A stretch of DNA of 64,000 nt, taken from assembly GCA_018266875.1 (NCBI GenBank), contig JAFDZR010000010.1, forward strand, positions 9,172-73,171, in the 5' to 3' direction. The stretch is from Bacteroidota bacterium. Lineage in GTDB: Bacteria > Bacteroidota > Ignavibacteria > Tepidaquicellales > Tepidaquicellaceae. The translations under genes and the position numbers were made by a program. The notes under the pieces were generated by a model that worked only from the letters and a program-made list of their open reading frames with translations, ran no database searches and was not told the origin of the DNA. Shown here one piece after another: positions 23,977 to 33,628 of this stretch. Every line of letters begins with the position of its first letter. The stretch's first letter is position 1.

Positions 23977-26577
23977 TTGGAAAAAAAACATGTGAATATA
24001 AAAACACCGGATCAGAGACTCAGAGTTTTTGTAAGTTCAACATTAAAAGAATTATCAGAGGAAAGGAAAGCCGCTAGGTCGGCAATAGAAACATTTCACC
24101 TTATTCCTGTTATGTTTGAACTCGGAGCTCGGCCGCATCCGCCGAAAGATCTTTATCAGGCGTATCTAAGGCAGAGTCACATCTTTATAGGCATATACTG
24201 GCAGAGCTACGGTTGGATTGCCGAGAATGAAAAAATTTCAGGGCTTGAAGATGAACTTCTTCTGTCTGAAAATTTTCCGAGACTTATTTATGTTAAAGAA
24301 CCCGCTCCGCAGAGGCAGGATAAATTAAGTCAGATGCTGGATTTTATCAGGTCACGGGGAAATGTTTCTTATAAGTCTTTTGCAACAGCAGAAGAATTGT
24401 CTAAAATAATTATTGACGATCTAGCAATTCTCATCAGCGAAAGATTTAATAATCCCGATAATATTTCCGAGGAATCTGATGCACACTGCCGCAATGATAT
24501 TCCCGTTCATATGCCGAAGCTTATCGGAAGGGAAAAGGAAATTTCAGAAATCTGTCATAATATACTGGAAAACAAATCCAGCCTTGTTACAATTACAGGA
24601 CCCGGCGGTATTGGCAAAACTCTGCTTTCCTTTACAGTGGGGAAAAACCTTGAAAAGCATTTCACGGACGGAATTTACGTTGCGGAATTCTCAAACATAA
24701 TGGAGGAAAACGATGTAGGTAAGGTACTCGCAGGACTTTTCGGAATTTCTGTTAATTCTTCTGATGACATTTCAGTTCAGATCTCCGAATACATTTCAGT
24801 TCAGAAAATACTCCTGATAATAGACAACTTTGAACAGCTTACAAACTCCGGTTCCTTAATATCTGATATAGTAAAGAAATGCCCGAATCTCGCAGTTATA
24901 GTTACAAGCAGAAATCCTCTTGAATTATCGGTTGAAACGGAATACAATCTGGATGCGCTTTCATATCCTGATGAATCGTATGATATGAATGAAATTAAAC
25001 TGTCACCCTCCGTAAAATTATTCTGCGAAAGAGCATTATCGGCAAATAAAAACTTTGAACTTAATAAAGAAAACATTTTTACCGTTTCAGAAATCTGCCG
25101 TCTGCTGGGCGGAATACCTCTCGCTCTTGAGCTTGCGGCAGTCAAGATAAGAATGTTCACCCCTGAAATAATCCGCGACAGGCTTTCAAAAAAACTGGAC
25201 TTCCTATCAGGAGGAAAAAAAGACTCGCCTGCCAGGCACAAGACCATGAAGGCAGCTCTTGAGTGGAGTTATGATCTTTTAAACGAAAATGAAAAAAAAT
25301 TATTCAGAAGATTATCTGTGTTTGAAAACAGCTTTGATTATGAAGCTGTTGAATATATCTGCTGTTTTGACATAAGCGATGCTGCTGAAATAACAGAATC
25401 TCTGCTGATAAAAAATTTTTTCAGTAAAGATAACAGGATTAAAGATTCCGTGCGTTTCAGAATTCCTGAACTGATCCGGAAATATTCTGAAGAATTGCTG
25501 GAACAGTCGGGTGAAACCGAAAAAATTAAATTGCATCTGGCAGACTACTATTTGAAAAATGTAAAAGAAGAAAGTCAGGATTATTACGGCGCAATTGAAG
25601 CCAGAATATCCTCCAGATGGGAAATGGATATTCTAAATGTCATGAATGCTATGGAAACTCTGCAAAATCACAACAGGCAAAAGGATCTTATTGAAATGAT
25701 TTACTCTTTATGGCCTGTGTTCTGGATATTCAACAATGACAATATTCTGGTGAAGAGAATTGATCTGAAAACATTATTAAAGTATGATCAGGAAATTTCG
25801 GACGAACTAAAGGGAAAAATAAACTGGCTTGAAGGTTCAGAAGCAATGGAAGCCGGAGATCTGAAAACTGCCGCGATAAAATTCAATACCGCATCTGATT
25901 ATTTCAGTCGGACTGATAACATAAGAGGAACTGCATGGACAAATCTTCTGATTAACAGTTTAAAAAACAATAACAGCAAATCAATTTCAGGCAGTGAAAT
26001 TCCTGATGCGTTTAAACTGTCTGCTGAACTATTCCGGAAATGCAGGGATAATTGGGGAGAAAGTGTCGCAATACAGTACAGCGCTGCATTTGAAATGTCC
26101 AGAGGCAATTATACTGAAGCCATAAAATTATATGAAAACTGCAGGACTCTCATAAATAAAATGGGAAGCGAATCACTTCAGGGATATATTTTATCAATGA
26201 ATGCGTGGGCTTATATTGAACTGAAAAGGTACGACAAAGCCGCTGAACTTCTGAAAGAAGCAACTGAAATTCTCAATAAAGGAAAAATGGATGAGGGGAT
26301 TGCTTATTGTCTTCAGATCATCACTTACTATTTTCTGAGAACCAATGACTACAATAATGCAATGTTTGTAGCCGGTCTTTGCAGAAATATTTTTTCAAAG
26401 TATAATTTTGCTCCATGGCATATGCTTTCAGAATTGTTCAGATACATTGACGATAAAATAGTGAGTTTAATTGATCAGGGACAATCAGAATTTTTCCAAA
26501 AAGGCATGAGCATTAATATATTCAAGTCCTCTGATTTTGCATTCAGACTTTTCCATGATAGTCAGGGAAAAAACTGA
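23977..26577 (+). CDS. DUF4062-STAND NTPase with C-terminal helical repeats
   Basis: 866 aa from a TTG start. The N-terminal ~150 residues form a DUF4062 domain (RVFVSSTLKELSEER, then ALGARPHPPKDL-like text read here as ELGARPHPPKDL, and IYWQSYGW). The STAND ATPase follows: Walker A GPGGIGKT (208-215), Walker B LLIIDNFEQL (279-288), a sensor-type VIVTSRNPLEL, and GGIPLALEL as in NB-ARC/AP-ATPases. Residues ~540-860 are TPR-like helical repeats. Such proteins are switch ATPases that oligomerise when the repeat region senses a ligand. Some STAND proteins defend against phage and others are regulators. There is no C-terminal DNA-binding domain. It is a single gene. Confidence 0.87.
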   Translation: MEKKHVNIKTPDQRLRVFVSSTLKELSEERKAARSAIETFHLIPVMFELGARPHPPKDLYQAYLRQSHIFIGIYWQSYGWIAENEKISGLEDELLLSENFPRLIYVKEPAPQRQDKLSQMLDFIRSRGNVSYKSFATAEELSKIIIDDLAILISERFNNPDNISEESDAHCRNDIPVHMPKLIGREKEISEICHNILENKSSLVTITGPGGIGKTLLSFTVGKNLEKHFTDGIYVAEFSNIMEENDVGKVLAGLFGISVNSSDDISVQISEYISVQKILLIIDNFEQLTNSGSLISDIVKKCPNLAVIVTSRNPLELSVETEYNLDALSYPDESYDMNEIKLSPSVKLFCERALSANKNFELNKENIFTVSEICRLLGGIPLALELAAVKIRMFTPEIIRDRLSKKLDFLSGGKKDSPARHKTMKAALEWSYDLLNENEKKLFRRLSVFENSFDYEAVEYICCFDISDAAEITESLLIKNFFSKDNRIKDSVRFRIPELIRKYSEELLEQSGETEKIKLHLADYYLKNVKEESQDYYGAIEARISSRWEMDILNVMNAMETLQNHNRQKDLIEMIYSLWPVFWIFNNDNILVKRIDLKTLLKYDQEISDELKGKINWLEGSEAMEAGDLKTAAIKFNTASDYFSRTDNIRGTAWTNLLINSLKNNNSKSISGSEIPDAFKLSAELFRKCRDNWGESVAIQYSAAFEMSRGNYTEAIKLYENCRTLINKMGSESLQGYILSMNAWAYIELKRYDKAAELLKEATEILNKGKMDEGIAYCLQIITYYFLRTNDYNNAMFVAGLCRNIFSKYNFAPWHMLSELFRYIDDKIVSLIDQGQSEFFQKGMSINIFKSSDFAFRLFHDSQGKN

Positions 26578-26710
26578 TCTGAGCAATGCCGCCACTGCAA
26601 ATGATCTTTATTCATACTACGGATATTTTTTTTGGACTGTGGCAATTTCAAATCCCGCCAAAATTTGATTTGCAGATTTTAAATAAATGTTTTTTCACTT
26701 AAAAAATTAT

Positions 26711-27406
26711 TTATAAATCAATGATTTTTTTAAGCAGATCATTTTTTCTTCCGGCATATTTATCTTTTCCTCTGAGATTCTTTAACTTTTTTGAACATTC
26801 ATCACGAGCGAATCCGATCTCTGCCGCTGCATTCGGAAGTTTTGCCGATTCGAGCAAAGCGGAAAGCGTATAGTAAAAGGGAAATCTGCTCCACTGTCCG
26901 TTACCTTTTCTGAATTTTTTCAGAACTGAAATTCCGCTGTTCAATTTTCCGGCATATCTGCCGTAACCGCCGGCCGCCATGTTTCTCCATAGAGAAACTG
27001 TACACTGACCGCAGCAGAATGTACCTTCATGCTTTCCGTTATTTTCCCATTCGAGAAATATCCTTACGAAATTACTATCTGATTCTGTAAGCTCAGGCAT
27101 TTTTATAGCTGTGTATTTTTTCAGAATATGCAAAGCTCTTCCCGCTTCTTCTGCGTGTATATGCCTCATTGATGCCTGTGAAGTAAGCTTCTCACCGGTA
27201 AATGTTCTCAGAACTGACCGCATGTCTTTATCAGTCACGCCGAAACTTCCCCTGTAAGAATATTCAGTATTATATCTTCCCAGAATCCATTTTACGGTTT
27301 CATCCACATTATAATCACTGAAGTCATTTCCATAAAAATAAACTTCATTGATTTTATCTACCGTAACTGAAAGACTGTTTTTGTCTAATAGATTTTTATT
27401 TCCCAT
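26711..27406 (-). CDS. Protein of unknown function with a CCGQC motif
   Basis: 231 aa with no signal peptide or membrane segment. A helix-rich body includes HIHAEEAGRAL (82-92) and a Cys cluster FCCGQCTVSLWR (130-141) that could hold a metal or act in redox chemistry. The C-terminal region is basic. I recognise no family. The gene is 15 bp downstream of the YCF48-like T9SS protein on the same strand and may be read from the same transcript, although their functions look unrelated. Confidence 0.65.
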   Translation of the reverse strand: MGNKNLLDKNSLSVTVDKINEVYFYGNDFSDYNVDETVKWILGRYNTEYSYRGSFGVTDKDMRSVLRTFTGEKLTSQASMRHIHAEEAGRALHILKKYTAIKMPELTESDSNFVRIFLEWENNGKHEGTFCCGQCTVSLWRNMAAGGYGRYAGKLNSGISVLKKFRKGNGQWSRFPFYYTLSALLESAKLPNAAAEIGFARDECSKKLKNLRGKDKYAGRKNDLLKKIIDL

Positions 27407-27421
27407 GCCCGAATAGTTATC

Positions 27422-28687
27422 TCATTTTACAAGAATCATTTTTCCGGAACCTTTTAAATTATCCGATTCGATTTTATAAAAATAAACACCGCCGGGATAA
27501 CTTTCACCGTTCCATTTAATTTCATATTCACCGGCACTGATATATTCATTTATCAGGTCGTCCACCTTAATACCTGAAACATTACAAATAAAAAGTCTGA
27601 CATTCGAAGACCGTGTTAAGCTGAATCTTATTTTCGTGACAGGATTAAATGGGTTCGGATAATTTCCATACAAAATATTCTTTTCGGGAACAACTCCATT
27701 AACGGAATTTATATTTGTAATCCCGCCTGTTACTGTCTTCAGTATTAATCCGTTTGAAGTTGATATCCATCCTGTAGAATCATTGATAAAATATACTGAG
27801 TTTAATGTTGTGTTTACTCCGCTGTTCTGTTCTGAGAAACTGTTCCCTGAATTTTCCGTGTGAATGATCTTTCCGTTTCTCCCTGTAAACCAACCGGTAT
27901 TTGGATTTACAAAATATATTGATTCTATCTCATCTGATGAGTTATAAATTCCCGCCCATGTTTCACCTGCATCAGAAGATCTTTCAATATATGCCACTCC
28001 GAGCTGTATCACTTTATAACCAAGATATTGGTTTGTAAATAATATAGGTCCGGGATTAATGCTGAATGTCTGTAAATTATAAATTGTGCTCCAGTTTATT
28101 CCTGAATTGGTTGTCCGGGATACAGCAATGTAAAAGTAATTGAAAGGGGGTCCTACTGAGTAACTTCTGTGTATCCAGCCGGTGGAAAAGTTGTTAAAGC
28201 TAATGCTTACAGGATTACCTATAGTGCTCATTACCCAGTTATCTCCGCCGTCCGAGGTTCTGTAAATATTTCCCGTTACAGTGTTTGTCTGAGCAACAGC
28301 ATATCCGTTTAGAGAATCAGTGAACACAAGATTTTTCATGTATATAAACCCGGGTGGCGATGAAAAAACAACTGACCAGTTAAGACCCCCGTTAGTAGAT
28401 TTAATAATTTTTCCACCGTCACAGATTCCAATAATGTTTTTACTGCTAAGCATTTTAATATCGGATATGACAGCTGTAACTTCAGTATTATAAACTGTCC
28501 AGTTCAGTCCGCCGTTTGTAGTTTTTACAATTCTGTTGTTTGAACAGGCAACACCTGTATGCGGATCAAGAAAATGTATTCCGTAATAAGTTAATGTTTG
28601 TCCCGTGTAAAGCTGATACCAGCCGGACTGAGATGATGAAATGTTAGAGAAACAGAATAACGAAATTGTTATAAACAGATATTTCAT
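27422..28687 (-). CDS. Secreted YCF48-like repeat protein with T9SS sorting domain
   Basis: 421 aa. A signal peptide is followed by six or more beta-propeller repeats with the pattern GWyxxxxGxIxkTxdgGxxW (for example IVKTTNGGLNW, IIKSTNGGLNW, IYRTSDGGDNW), as in photosystem II assembly factor YCF48 and BNR-like proteins. The C-terminus is a T9SS type A domain (GNYPNPFNPVTKIRFSL ... GGVYFYKIES ... KMILVK). It should be exported to the cell surface. The role is unknown, probably protein or polysaccharide binding. A close architectural relative lies at 41745-42968. Confidence 0.85.
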   Translation of the reverse strand: MKYLFITISLFCFSNISSSQSGWYQLYTGQTLTYYGIHFLDPHTGVACSNNRIVKTTNGGLNWTVYNTEVTAVISDIKMLSSKNIIGICDGGKIIKSTNGGLNWSVVFSSPPGFIYMKNLVFTDSLNGYAVAQTNTVTGNIYRTSDGGDNWVMSTIGNPVSISFNNFSTGWIHRSYSVGPPFNYFYIAVSRTTNSGINWSTIYNLQTFSINPGPILFTNQYLGYKVIQLGVAYIERSSDAGETWAGIYNSSDEIESIYFVNPNTGWFTGRNGKIIHTENSGNSFSEQNSGVNTTLNSVYFINDSTGWISTSNGLILKTVTGGITNINSVNGVVPEKNILYGNYPNPFNPVTKIRFSLTRSSNVRLFICNVSGIKVDDLINEYISAGEYEIKWNGESYPGGVYFYKIESDNLKGSGKMILVK

Positions 28688-28856
28688 AATAAATTCTGTT
28701 ATAAAATTCCCGGAAACATTTTCTGATTGAAGAAATAAAAGCTCTGCAAATCAATTTAATGAAATTTCTCTGCTTTTGTAACTTATAATTATTTACAGAA
28801 AATTTTTTACTTTTATCCTTAAAATACCTTTAACATTTCACTTCAAAAATTGATTT

Positions 28857-29277
28857 TTCCGTTTATTCCCAATATTTTCAGACCTCTCTCTCCTTTAGCA
28901 ATGGAGAGGGAAGGGTGGGGTTGAGTTCGTATCAGAACTTCAGATCAGCTCTGCTCATTTTTTGAACCACATAGACACATAGACACATAGATACAAATTC
29001 TTTTAGGAATAAGAAAATTACTTTTTCGTTTAAAAGCTCTTCATGTTTGTTCCGTTTATTCCAATACTTTAAGATATCCCTCCCCTTTAGCAATGGAGAG
29101 GGAAGGGTGGGGTTGAGTTCTCATCAGAACTTCAGATCAGCTCTGCTCATTTTTGAACCACATAGACACATAGACGCATGGATACAAATTCTTTTAGAAA
29201 TAAGAAAATTACTTGTTCGTTTAAAAGCTCTTCATGTTTGTTCCGTTTATTCCAATACTTTAAGATATCCCTCCCAA
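28857..29277. repeat. 192-bp tandem repeat, about 2.2 copies
   Basis: Landmarks recur at a period of 191-193 bp: TCCGTTTATTCC at 28858, 29051 and 29242, TTTAGCAATGGAGAGGGA at 28894 and 29086, and the GAACCACATAGACACATAGA segment twice. The third copy stops after CCCTCCC. The unit carries an internal 8-bp reiteration (ACACATAG). It lies in the 759-bp gap between the YCF48-like and DprA-like genes. Farther on, 29358-29400 holds TGAATTGG repeated three times. No gene is supported in the gap. Confidence 0.9.
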
Positions 29278-29446
29278 TTCCAGAGAATAATTCAAAACAA
29301 TTTAAATATTTTTACAGCATAAGTACTATGGCATAATGATTTTATATAAAACATTTTTCCTTTGTGTCTTGGTGAATTGGTGAATTGGTGAATTGGTGGT
29401 AAGAATGGATTTTCAGCCCGTCCCCGGACTTTTTTTCAAATTAACT

Positions 29447-30499
29447 TCAGATATTCAGTATATATGAAAAATAACTTTTTCTTTTTTCATACTCAGGTTC
29501 CAGTTTAACATATCTGATCTCGTTCTCATATTTTTCTGAGACAAGACAGATGCCCTTGTTTTTATGAAGCTGTCTTCCGAACTCCGTCAGTGTTTCTGCA
29601 ATAACAGGATAATCTGATTTATCTTTAATTCCCAGGGCAGAATGATTTGTTATTATCTCTTCATTGCCTCTGTATGAATTCACGGAGTTTTCAGATGGCA
29701 CAGGAGCAAATACCGCCCGGCGCTGTCCTGTTGCATATTTTACAGTACGCATCGTTCCGCTTTTAATGTCACACTGAACCGGTATTGTTGCAAGGGAAAG
29801 CCCGCTCTGAATCCTGTTCCTAAAATAAAATACTTTCTTGTCGCATTTAACTCCGGGAGCAGTTTCAGATATCCAGCTTCCTCCGGATTCCAGGATTTGT
29901 TTTGCCAGAACAAAATTCTGCCTCGGGTAAATTTCGCTATCTATTAAATTTGTTCCCATTACTGCAATTGTCTTTGCGCCGGAATCCAGTGCGGAATTAT
30001 GCGCAGCAGTATCGATGCCGGCTGCCAGTCCGCTGACAATTACAAAACCATATTCCGAAAATGCTCCGGAAATTCTTCCGGCAATTGTCAAACCGTTCTT
30101 ATCGGGCTTTCTTGTTCCTACTACAGCAATCTGAAATATACTGTTGTGAACCTCCATGTTACCCTTTACATATAATACTGCCGGACAGTCTTCGGCTAAT
30201 TTCAGATTTAAAGGATAATCGTTGTCATCGGTACAGAGCAGGGAAATACCATGCATATCTGAAAGCTTAAGTACGTGATATGCTTTTTCCTGAGCGGTTT
30301 TAATTTCCATGGAATTATTAACCAGAGAATAAGTTCTCTGAACATTTTTATTATTAAGAATTAATGTCAGATTTTTCATTTCAGAAGACTGGATTTCATT
30401 CAGAGATCCGAAGTTTCTGATAAGTGATTTAACTGTTTTATCTCCGATACCGGTAATGAATGAAAGCGTTAAGGCGAGTTTTGCTTTTTGAGAATACAA
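29447..30499 (-). CDS. DprA-like (Smf family) DNA-processing protein
   Basis: 350 aa from a TTG start. The Rossmann-like DprA core is clear: VVGTRKPDKNG (about 129-139), SGLAAGIDTAAHNSAL, TIAVMGTN, a YPRQN segment, SETAPG and FRNRIQSGLS. Canonical DprA binds single-stranded DNA and loads RecA during transformation. Here the usual VVEA...SGSLITA strand is replaced by IPVQCDIKSGTMRTVKYA, and about 90 C-terminal residues differ from the DprA winged helix. It therefore belongs to a divergent branch and may act outside natural transformation. An N-terminal helix-hairpin-helix-like region (SFITGIGDKTV) fits DNA binding. No com gene is next to it. Confidence 0.8.
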   Translation of the reverse strand: MYSQKAKLALTLSFITGIGDKTVKSLIRNFGSLNEIQSSEMKNLTLILNNKNVQRTYSLVNNSMEIKTAQEKAYHVLKLSDMHGISLLCTDDNDYPLNLKLAEDCPAVLYVKGNMEVHNSIFQIAVVGTRKPDKNGLTIAGRISGAFSEYGFVIVSGLAAGIDTAAHNSALDSGAKTIAVMGTNLIDSEIYPRQNFVLAKQILESGGSWISETAPGVKCDKKVFYFRNRIQSGLSLATIPVQCDIKSGTMRTVKYATGQRRAVFAPVPSENSVNSYRGNEEIITNHSALGIKDKSDYPVIAETLTEFGRQLHKNKGICLVSEKYENEIRYVKLEPEYEKRKSYFSYILNI

Positions 30500-30563
30500 T
30501 AATTTATTTGAAGTACAAATTACTTATTTTAACTTTATATAAATATGTAATTCAGTATGTATT

Positions 30564-30715
30564 CCCGCCCGTTCCCACACTCTCGGACCGGCCGATAACA
30601 ATTTCTTGGTTATCGCCTCAAAGACTCAAAGTCTCAAGGATGATTATTTTAATTGTTTGTAACTTCGGGTATTTGAGTCCTGGAAGTATCTTAAGGTTTT
30701 TTTGACAGACAGTCT
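30564..30715. repeat. Partly decayed copy of the dispersed palindromic repeat
   Basis: It opens with TTCCCGCCCGTTCCCACACT and TCGGACCGG (outer arm type), then GCCTCAAAGACTCAAAGTCTC (30615 on; inner arm), and later GACAGACAGTCTGATCG near 30700, which matches the inverted outer arm loosely. It has the same layout as the copies at 41421 and 62628. The rest of 30500-30802 holds no gene. Confidence 0.45.
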
Positions 30716-30802
30716 GATCGTGAACGAACTTAATTAAGAAACTTTGTTTCAAAAAGATTTTTCCCTATATAAAATAAAAATTTTAATAAGTTAAAAAACC
30801 CG

Positions 30803-31492
30803 TCAGCAAAGGTTAAAACTGTTCAGATATTTTTTAATATATGAAAGTTTATCTTTTGATTTATACTGCATTATGTATCGGGGATGTTCAAGCGGAACTA
30901 TTTTTTTAAAAAACCTGAAGCTGCTGTTTAAATCGTTCAGGAATCTGTAATTCTTTCCTGTGCCGAGACAAAAACAAACCCTTTTACTCAGACCAAATGA
31001 AATCTGTTTTCTGATTGAACTTATTATGAATGGGTAAACGGATTTTACCAGTTCCGGATCATCATAATAGTTGTAATTTATTTCCCTGCCTTTTTCAGTT
31101 CTCATTGTAAAACCGAGAGGACATACGGAGTTGATGTAAAATTTTGAATAGAATTTTTCGGGACCTCCGGATTTTCCAATCACATCATAGATAAAAACCG
31201 AAGAGGGTTCATGCGTTTCAGATCCGCTGAATGAAAGACTGCATATTTTTTTTAATCTTTTTGTATCTGTAAACGGAATGCCTGTTACGCCTGCCCCGAA
31301 TCTTCCGGGATTGATTCCTGCAATAAAATATCTCTGATTGTTATCCCTGTAATACTTTTGGTAAAACAGTGAAGAAGCTTCAGCTGCTGGTTTTAGTTTA
31401 AACGGATTCATTGAATCAACACCCTGTGGAAGTGGGCAACTGATCTTTAAATTTCCGTTAAATTCTATTACCTTATCAGAAAAATATTTCAT
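30803..31492 (-). CDS. SMUG2-like uracil-DNA-glycosylase-fold protein (DUF4918)
   Basis: 229 aa. GINPGRFGAGVTGIPFTD (about 59-76) corresponds to the active-site GINPGpfGm.qtGvPFgd motif of the SMUG branch of the uracil-DNA glycosylase superfamily. LEHPRYIMQYK near the C-terminus matches the HPs/HPR minor-groove loop. The fold removes damaged or deaminated bases from DNA. The length is normal for the DUF4918/SMUG2 family. It is followed upstream in the same operon by a DUF488 gene 32 bp away, a frequent partner of small stress and repair genes. The exact lesion recognised cannot be told from the sequence. Confidence 0.85.
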   Translation of the reverse strand: MKYFSDKVIEFNGNLKISCPLPQGVDSMNPFKLKPAAEASSLFYQKYYRDNNQRYFIAGINPGRFGAGVTGIPFTDTKRLKKICSLSFSGSETHEPSSVFIYDVIGKSGGPEKFYSKFYINSVCPLGFTMRTEKGREINYNYYDDPELVKSVYPFIISSIRKQISFGLSKRVCFCLGTGKNYRFLNDLNSSFRFFKKIVPLEHPRYIMQYKSKDKLSYIKKYLNSFNLC

Positions 31493-31524
31493 TGCGAGAC
31501 CCCTTGGTATACAGATTTAATTAT

Positions 31525-31866
31525 TTAACTGAGAAAACCTTTAAGTGCGGCTGCATTATTGTACTTTAATTCTTTTGAGGAATACAACAGTGTTATGCAT
31601 CCTTTTTCTTTTTCGAGCTTTTCAATTTGGCGTAAGAGATCCTTCTTATTTTTTAATTCGTTTTTATATTTTTCCTTAAAGGATTCCCATTTTCCCGGAT
31701 CATGATTATACCATTTCCTTAAATCATTTCCCGGAGCAATTTCCTTCAGCCACAGATCTAAATCCGCTTTCTCTTTTGTAAGACCTCTCGGCCATAATCT
31801 GTCAACAAGGATTCTGAATCCGTCTTCAGGCGAAGAGCTTTCGTAAATCCTTTTTACTTTTATCAT
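31525..31866 (-). CDS. DUF488 family protein
   Basis: 113 aa. The opening [20 protein letters not shown] and [20 protein letters not shown] region, the [14 protein letters not shown] block and the closing [16 protein letters not shown] are typical of the whole family. The function is not established; a Cys/nucleic-acid-related stress role has been proposed for relatives. It is the first gene of a two-gene unit with the SMUG2-like glycosylase. It is complete and has no unusual feature. Confidence 0.9.
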   Translation of the reverse strand: MIKVKRIYESSSPEDGFRILVDRLWPRGLTKEKADLDLWLKEIAPGNDLRKWYNHDPGKWESFKEKYKNELKNKKDLLRQIEKLEKEKGCITLLYSSKELKYNNAAALKGFLS

Positions 31867-31970
31867 GATGGTTAAATGATTTAATAATAATTGAAAATAT
31901 TATTGACCGTTTATATGAATTTCCTGAGATACTCTTTTTTAAATACATGTATCAATTTCAATAAAGAAAA

Positions 31971-33569
31971 TTACTTTAAAAGTATCATGCTTTTTGTCAT
32001 TCTGAATTGCGGTGTTTCAAGTACATAGTAATAAACTCCTCCGGATAATCCGCTTCCATCAAACGACACTGAATGTAAACCCTGATCCTGTACAGAATTA
32101 ACCCGCTCATTTACAATTCTTCCAAGAGCGTCAAAAACTTTAAGACTTACAAAATCTTTTTCAGGAATATTAAATTTTATAATGGTATTAGGATTAAATG
32201 GATTAGGATAATTCTGATAAAGTTCATATCCTTCCGGCAGAGTTCCGGAAATCTGCTGCACGGAAGTCACCGTTCCGTTCCCGCCGTAAAAGCATATCAC
32301 TCTTCCCTCTCTGTTTCCGCCGAGGAATTCATTTACGCCGTTAGTATCAACATCGTTTAATACCGCCGTTCTGTCCCCTCTCTGAGTAAGCGTGGAACCG
32401 AAAGAATAATCAAATAGTATTTCACCTGTGAATCCGTTCAGTACCAGAAGTCTCGGAGGAAGCTGAGTTGCAATTACGATGTCGTCAATATTATCTCCCG
32501 TTACATCTCCGATATTGTCAATTCCTCTGAGATACGAAGATCCGATAGGATTGGACCAAATCGTATTGCCGGTTTTTGTATCAATTCTGAATGCCGACTG
32601 GGGAGCAGACAGTGTAAAGTCAGCAAATCCGTTTCCGTTCGCATCATCAAGAATTGTTATTTTGCCGTTGTTGCTTGAACCGAGATTCTGAGCCCAGATC
32701 TGTACTCCGCTTGCGCCGGAAACAGCAAATATTCCCCCGCTGAATCCGCCGAGTCCAATGATATCTTTTTTACCGTCACTGTTAATATCGGGGATTTCCT
32801 TCAGACTCCAGATATTTCCTGACGCATTGTAAGACCAGACAGCATTTCCGGTTGTATCAAAACCGTTGACTCCATAAGGAGATCCGTTATTGTTAACGCC
32901 AATCGCGCCGCCCCATTCTGCGGCAACAATATCATCAGTATACGGCTGCGGCTGTGTCCTGTAAAAAATAACTTCGCCGTTCAATGCATTTAGACAAATT
33001 GCTGCGTGCCTTCCTCCTGTTGAAGTTCCACTGGCAGCAACGAGTACATCCTTAATTCCGTCTCCGTTATAGTCATATCTGATGCTGACACTTTCTATAT
33101 CACCGTCATTCGTAGTAGTTGAATTTCCGTATGACCAGAGAACGTTACCGCCGGATCCGTTCAGAGCATAAACCATTTCATTTCCGCCCCCGCATCCGAT
33201 CACAACATCATATATTCCGTCATTGTTGACATCGGCAATTTCCATTGCATCTTCCCAGTCCACAGAACCTGTATTTATCATTCCGAAATGCGTACTGTAC
33301 TGCCAGAGAAGAGCGCCGTCAATCCCGCTGTAACACAGAGTCCAGTAGTTTTCAGTTGCAACTACTACGTCATTTACGTTATCGCCGTTTACATCAGGTA
33401 TCTGCTTGAGACTTCTTATCTGCTTATCCTGTGAGGTCGTGCCTGGATTATCCGGGACAGTTATCTGCCACATGATTTCTCCGAACTGAAGACCTCTCTG
33501 CTGTGAACTGACGTTTTGAAAATTTACAATCAAAAACAGAAGTGTAAAAATTGATATTGTATTCTTCAT
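31971..33569 (-). CDS. Secreted FG-GAP/PQQ-like beta-propeller protein with T9SS sorting domain
   Basis: 532 aa. After a signal peptide (ending SS-QQ near residue 23) there are repeated blades mixing DVNGDNVNDVVVAT/DVNNDGIYDVVIG-type FG-GAP calcium loops with W-containing turns (LLWQYS, VLWSYG, AVWSYN) like PQQ-type propellers. The C-terminus is a T9SS type A domain: QNYPNPFNPNTIIKFNIPEK, KVFDALGRIV, GGVYYYVLE, KSMILLK. It is probably a surface protein. Nothing points to a ligand. It is a single gene with its own promoter region in the 390-bp gap upstream. Confidence 0.87.
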   Translation of the reverse strand: MKNTISIFTLLFLIVNFQNVSSQQRGLQFGEIMWQITVPDNPGTTSQDKQIRSLKQIPDVNGDNVNDVVVATENYWTLCYSGIDGALLWQYSTHFGMINTGSVDWEDAMEIADVNNDGIYDVVIGCGGGNEMVYALNGSGGNVLWSYGNSTTTNDGDIESVSIRYDYNGDGIKDVLVAASGTSTGGRHAAICLNALNGEVIFYRTQPQPYTDDIVAAEWGGAIGVNNNGSPYGVNGFDTTGNAVWSYNASGNIWSLKEIPDINSDGKKDIIGLGGFSGGIFAVSGASGVQIWAQNLGSSNNGKITILDDANGNGFADFTLSAPQSAFRIDTKTGNTIWSNPIGSSYLRGIDNIGDVTGDNIDDIVIATQLPPRLLVLNGFTGEILFDYSFGSTLTQRGDRTAVLNDVDTNGVNEFLGGNREGRVICFYGGNGTVTSVQQISGTLPEGYELYQNYPNPFNPNTIIKFNIPEKDFVSLKVFDALGRIVNERVNSVQDQGLHSVSFDGSGLSGGVYYYVLETPQFRMTKSMILLK

Positions 33570-33628
33570 GACTTTTTTTATAAAATGTAATTATTAAGAT
33601 TGAAACTTTAAAGGAGGAATACGGAATA

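Noticed and set aside
29047-29322. 91-codon frame between the YCF48-like and DprA-like genes
   Set aside because: It lies inside the 192-bp tandem repeat and changes meaning between copies.
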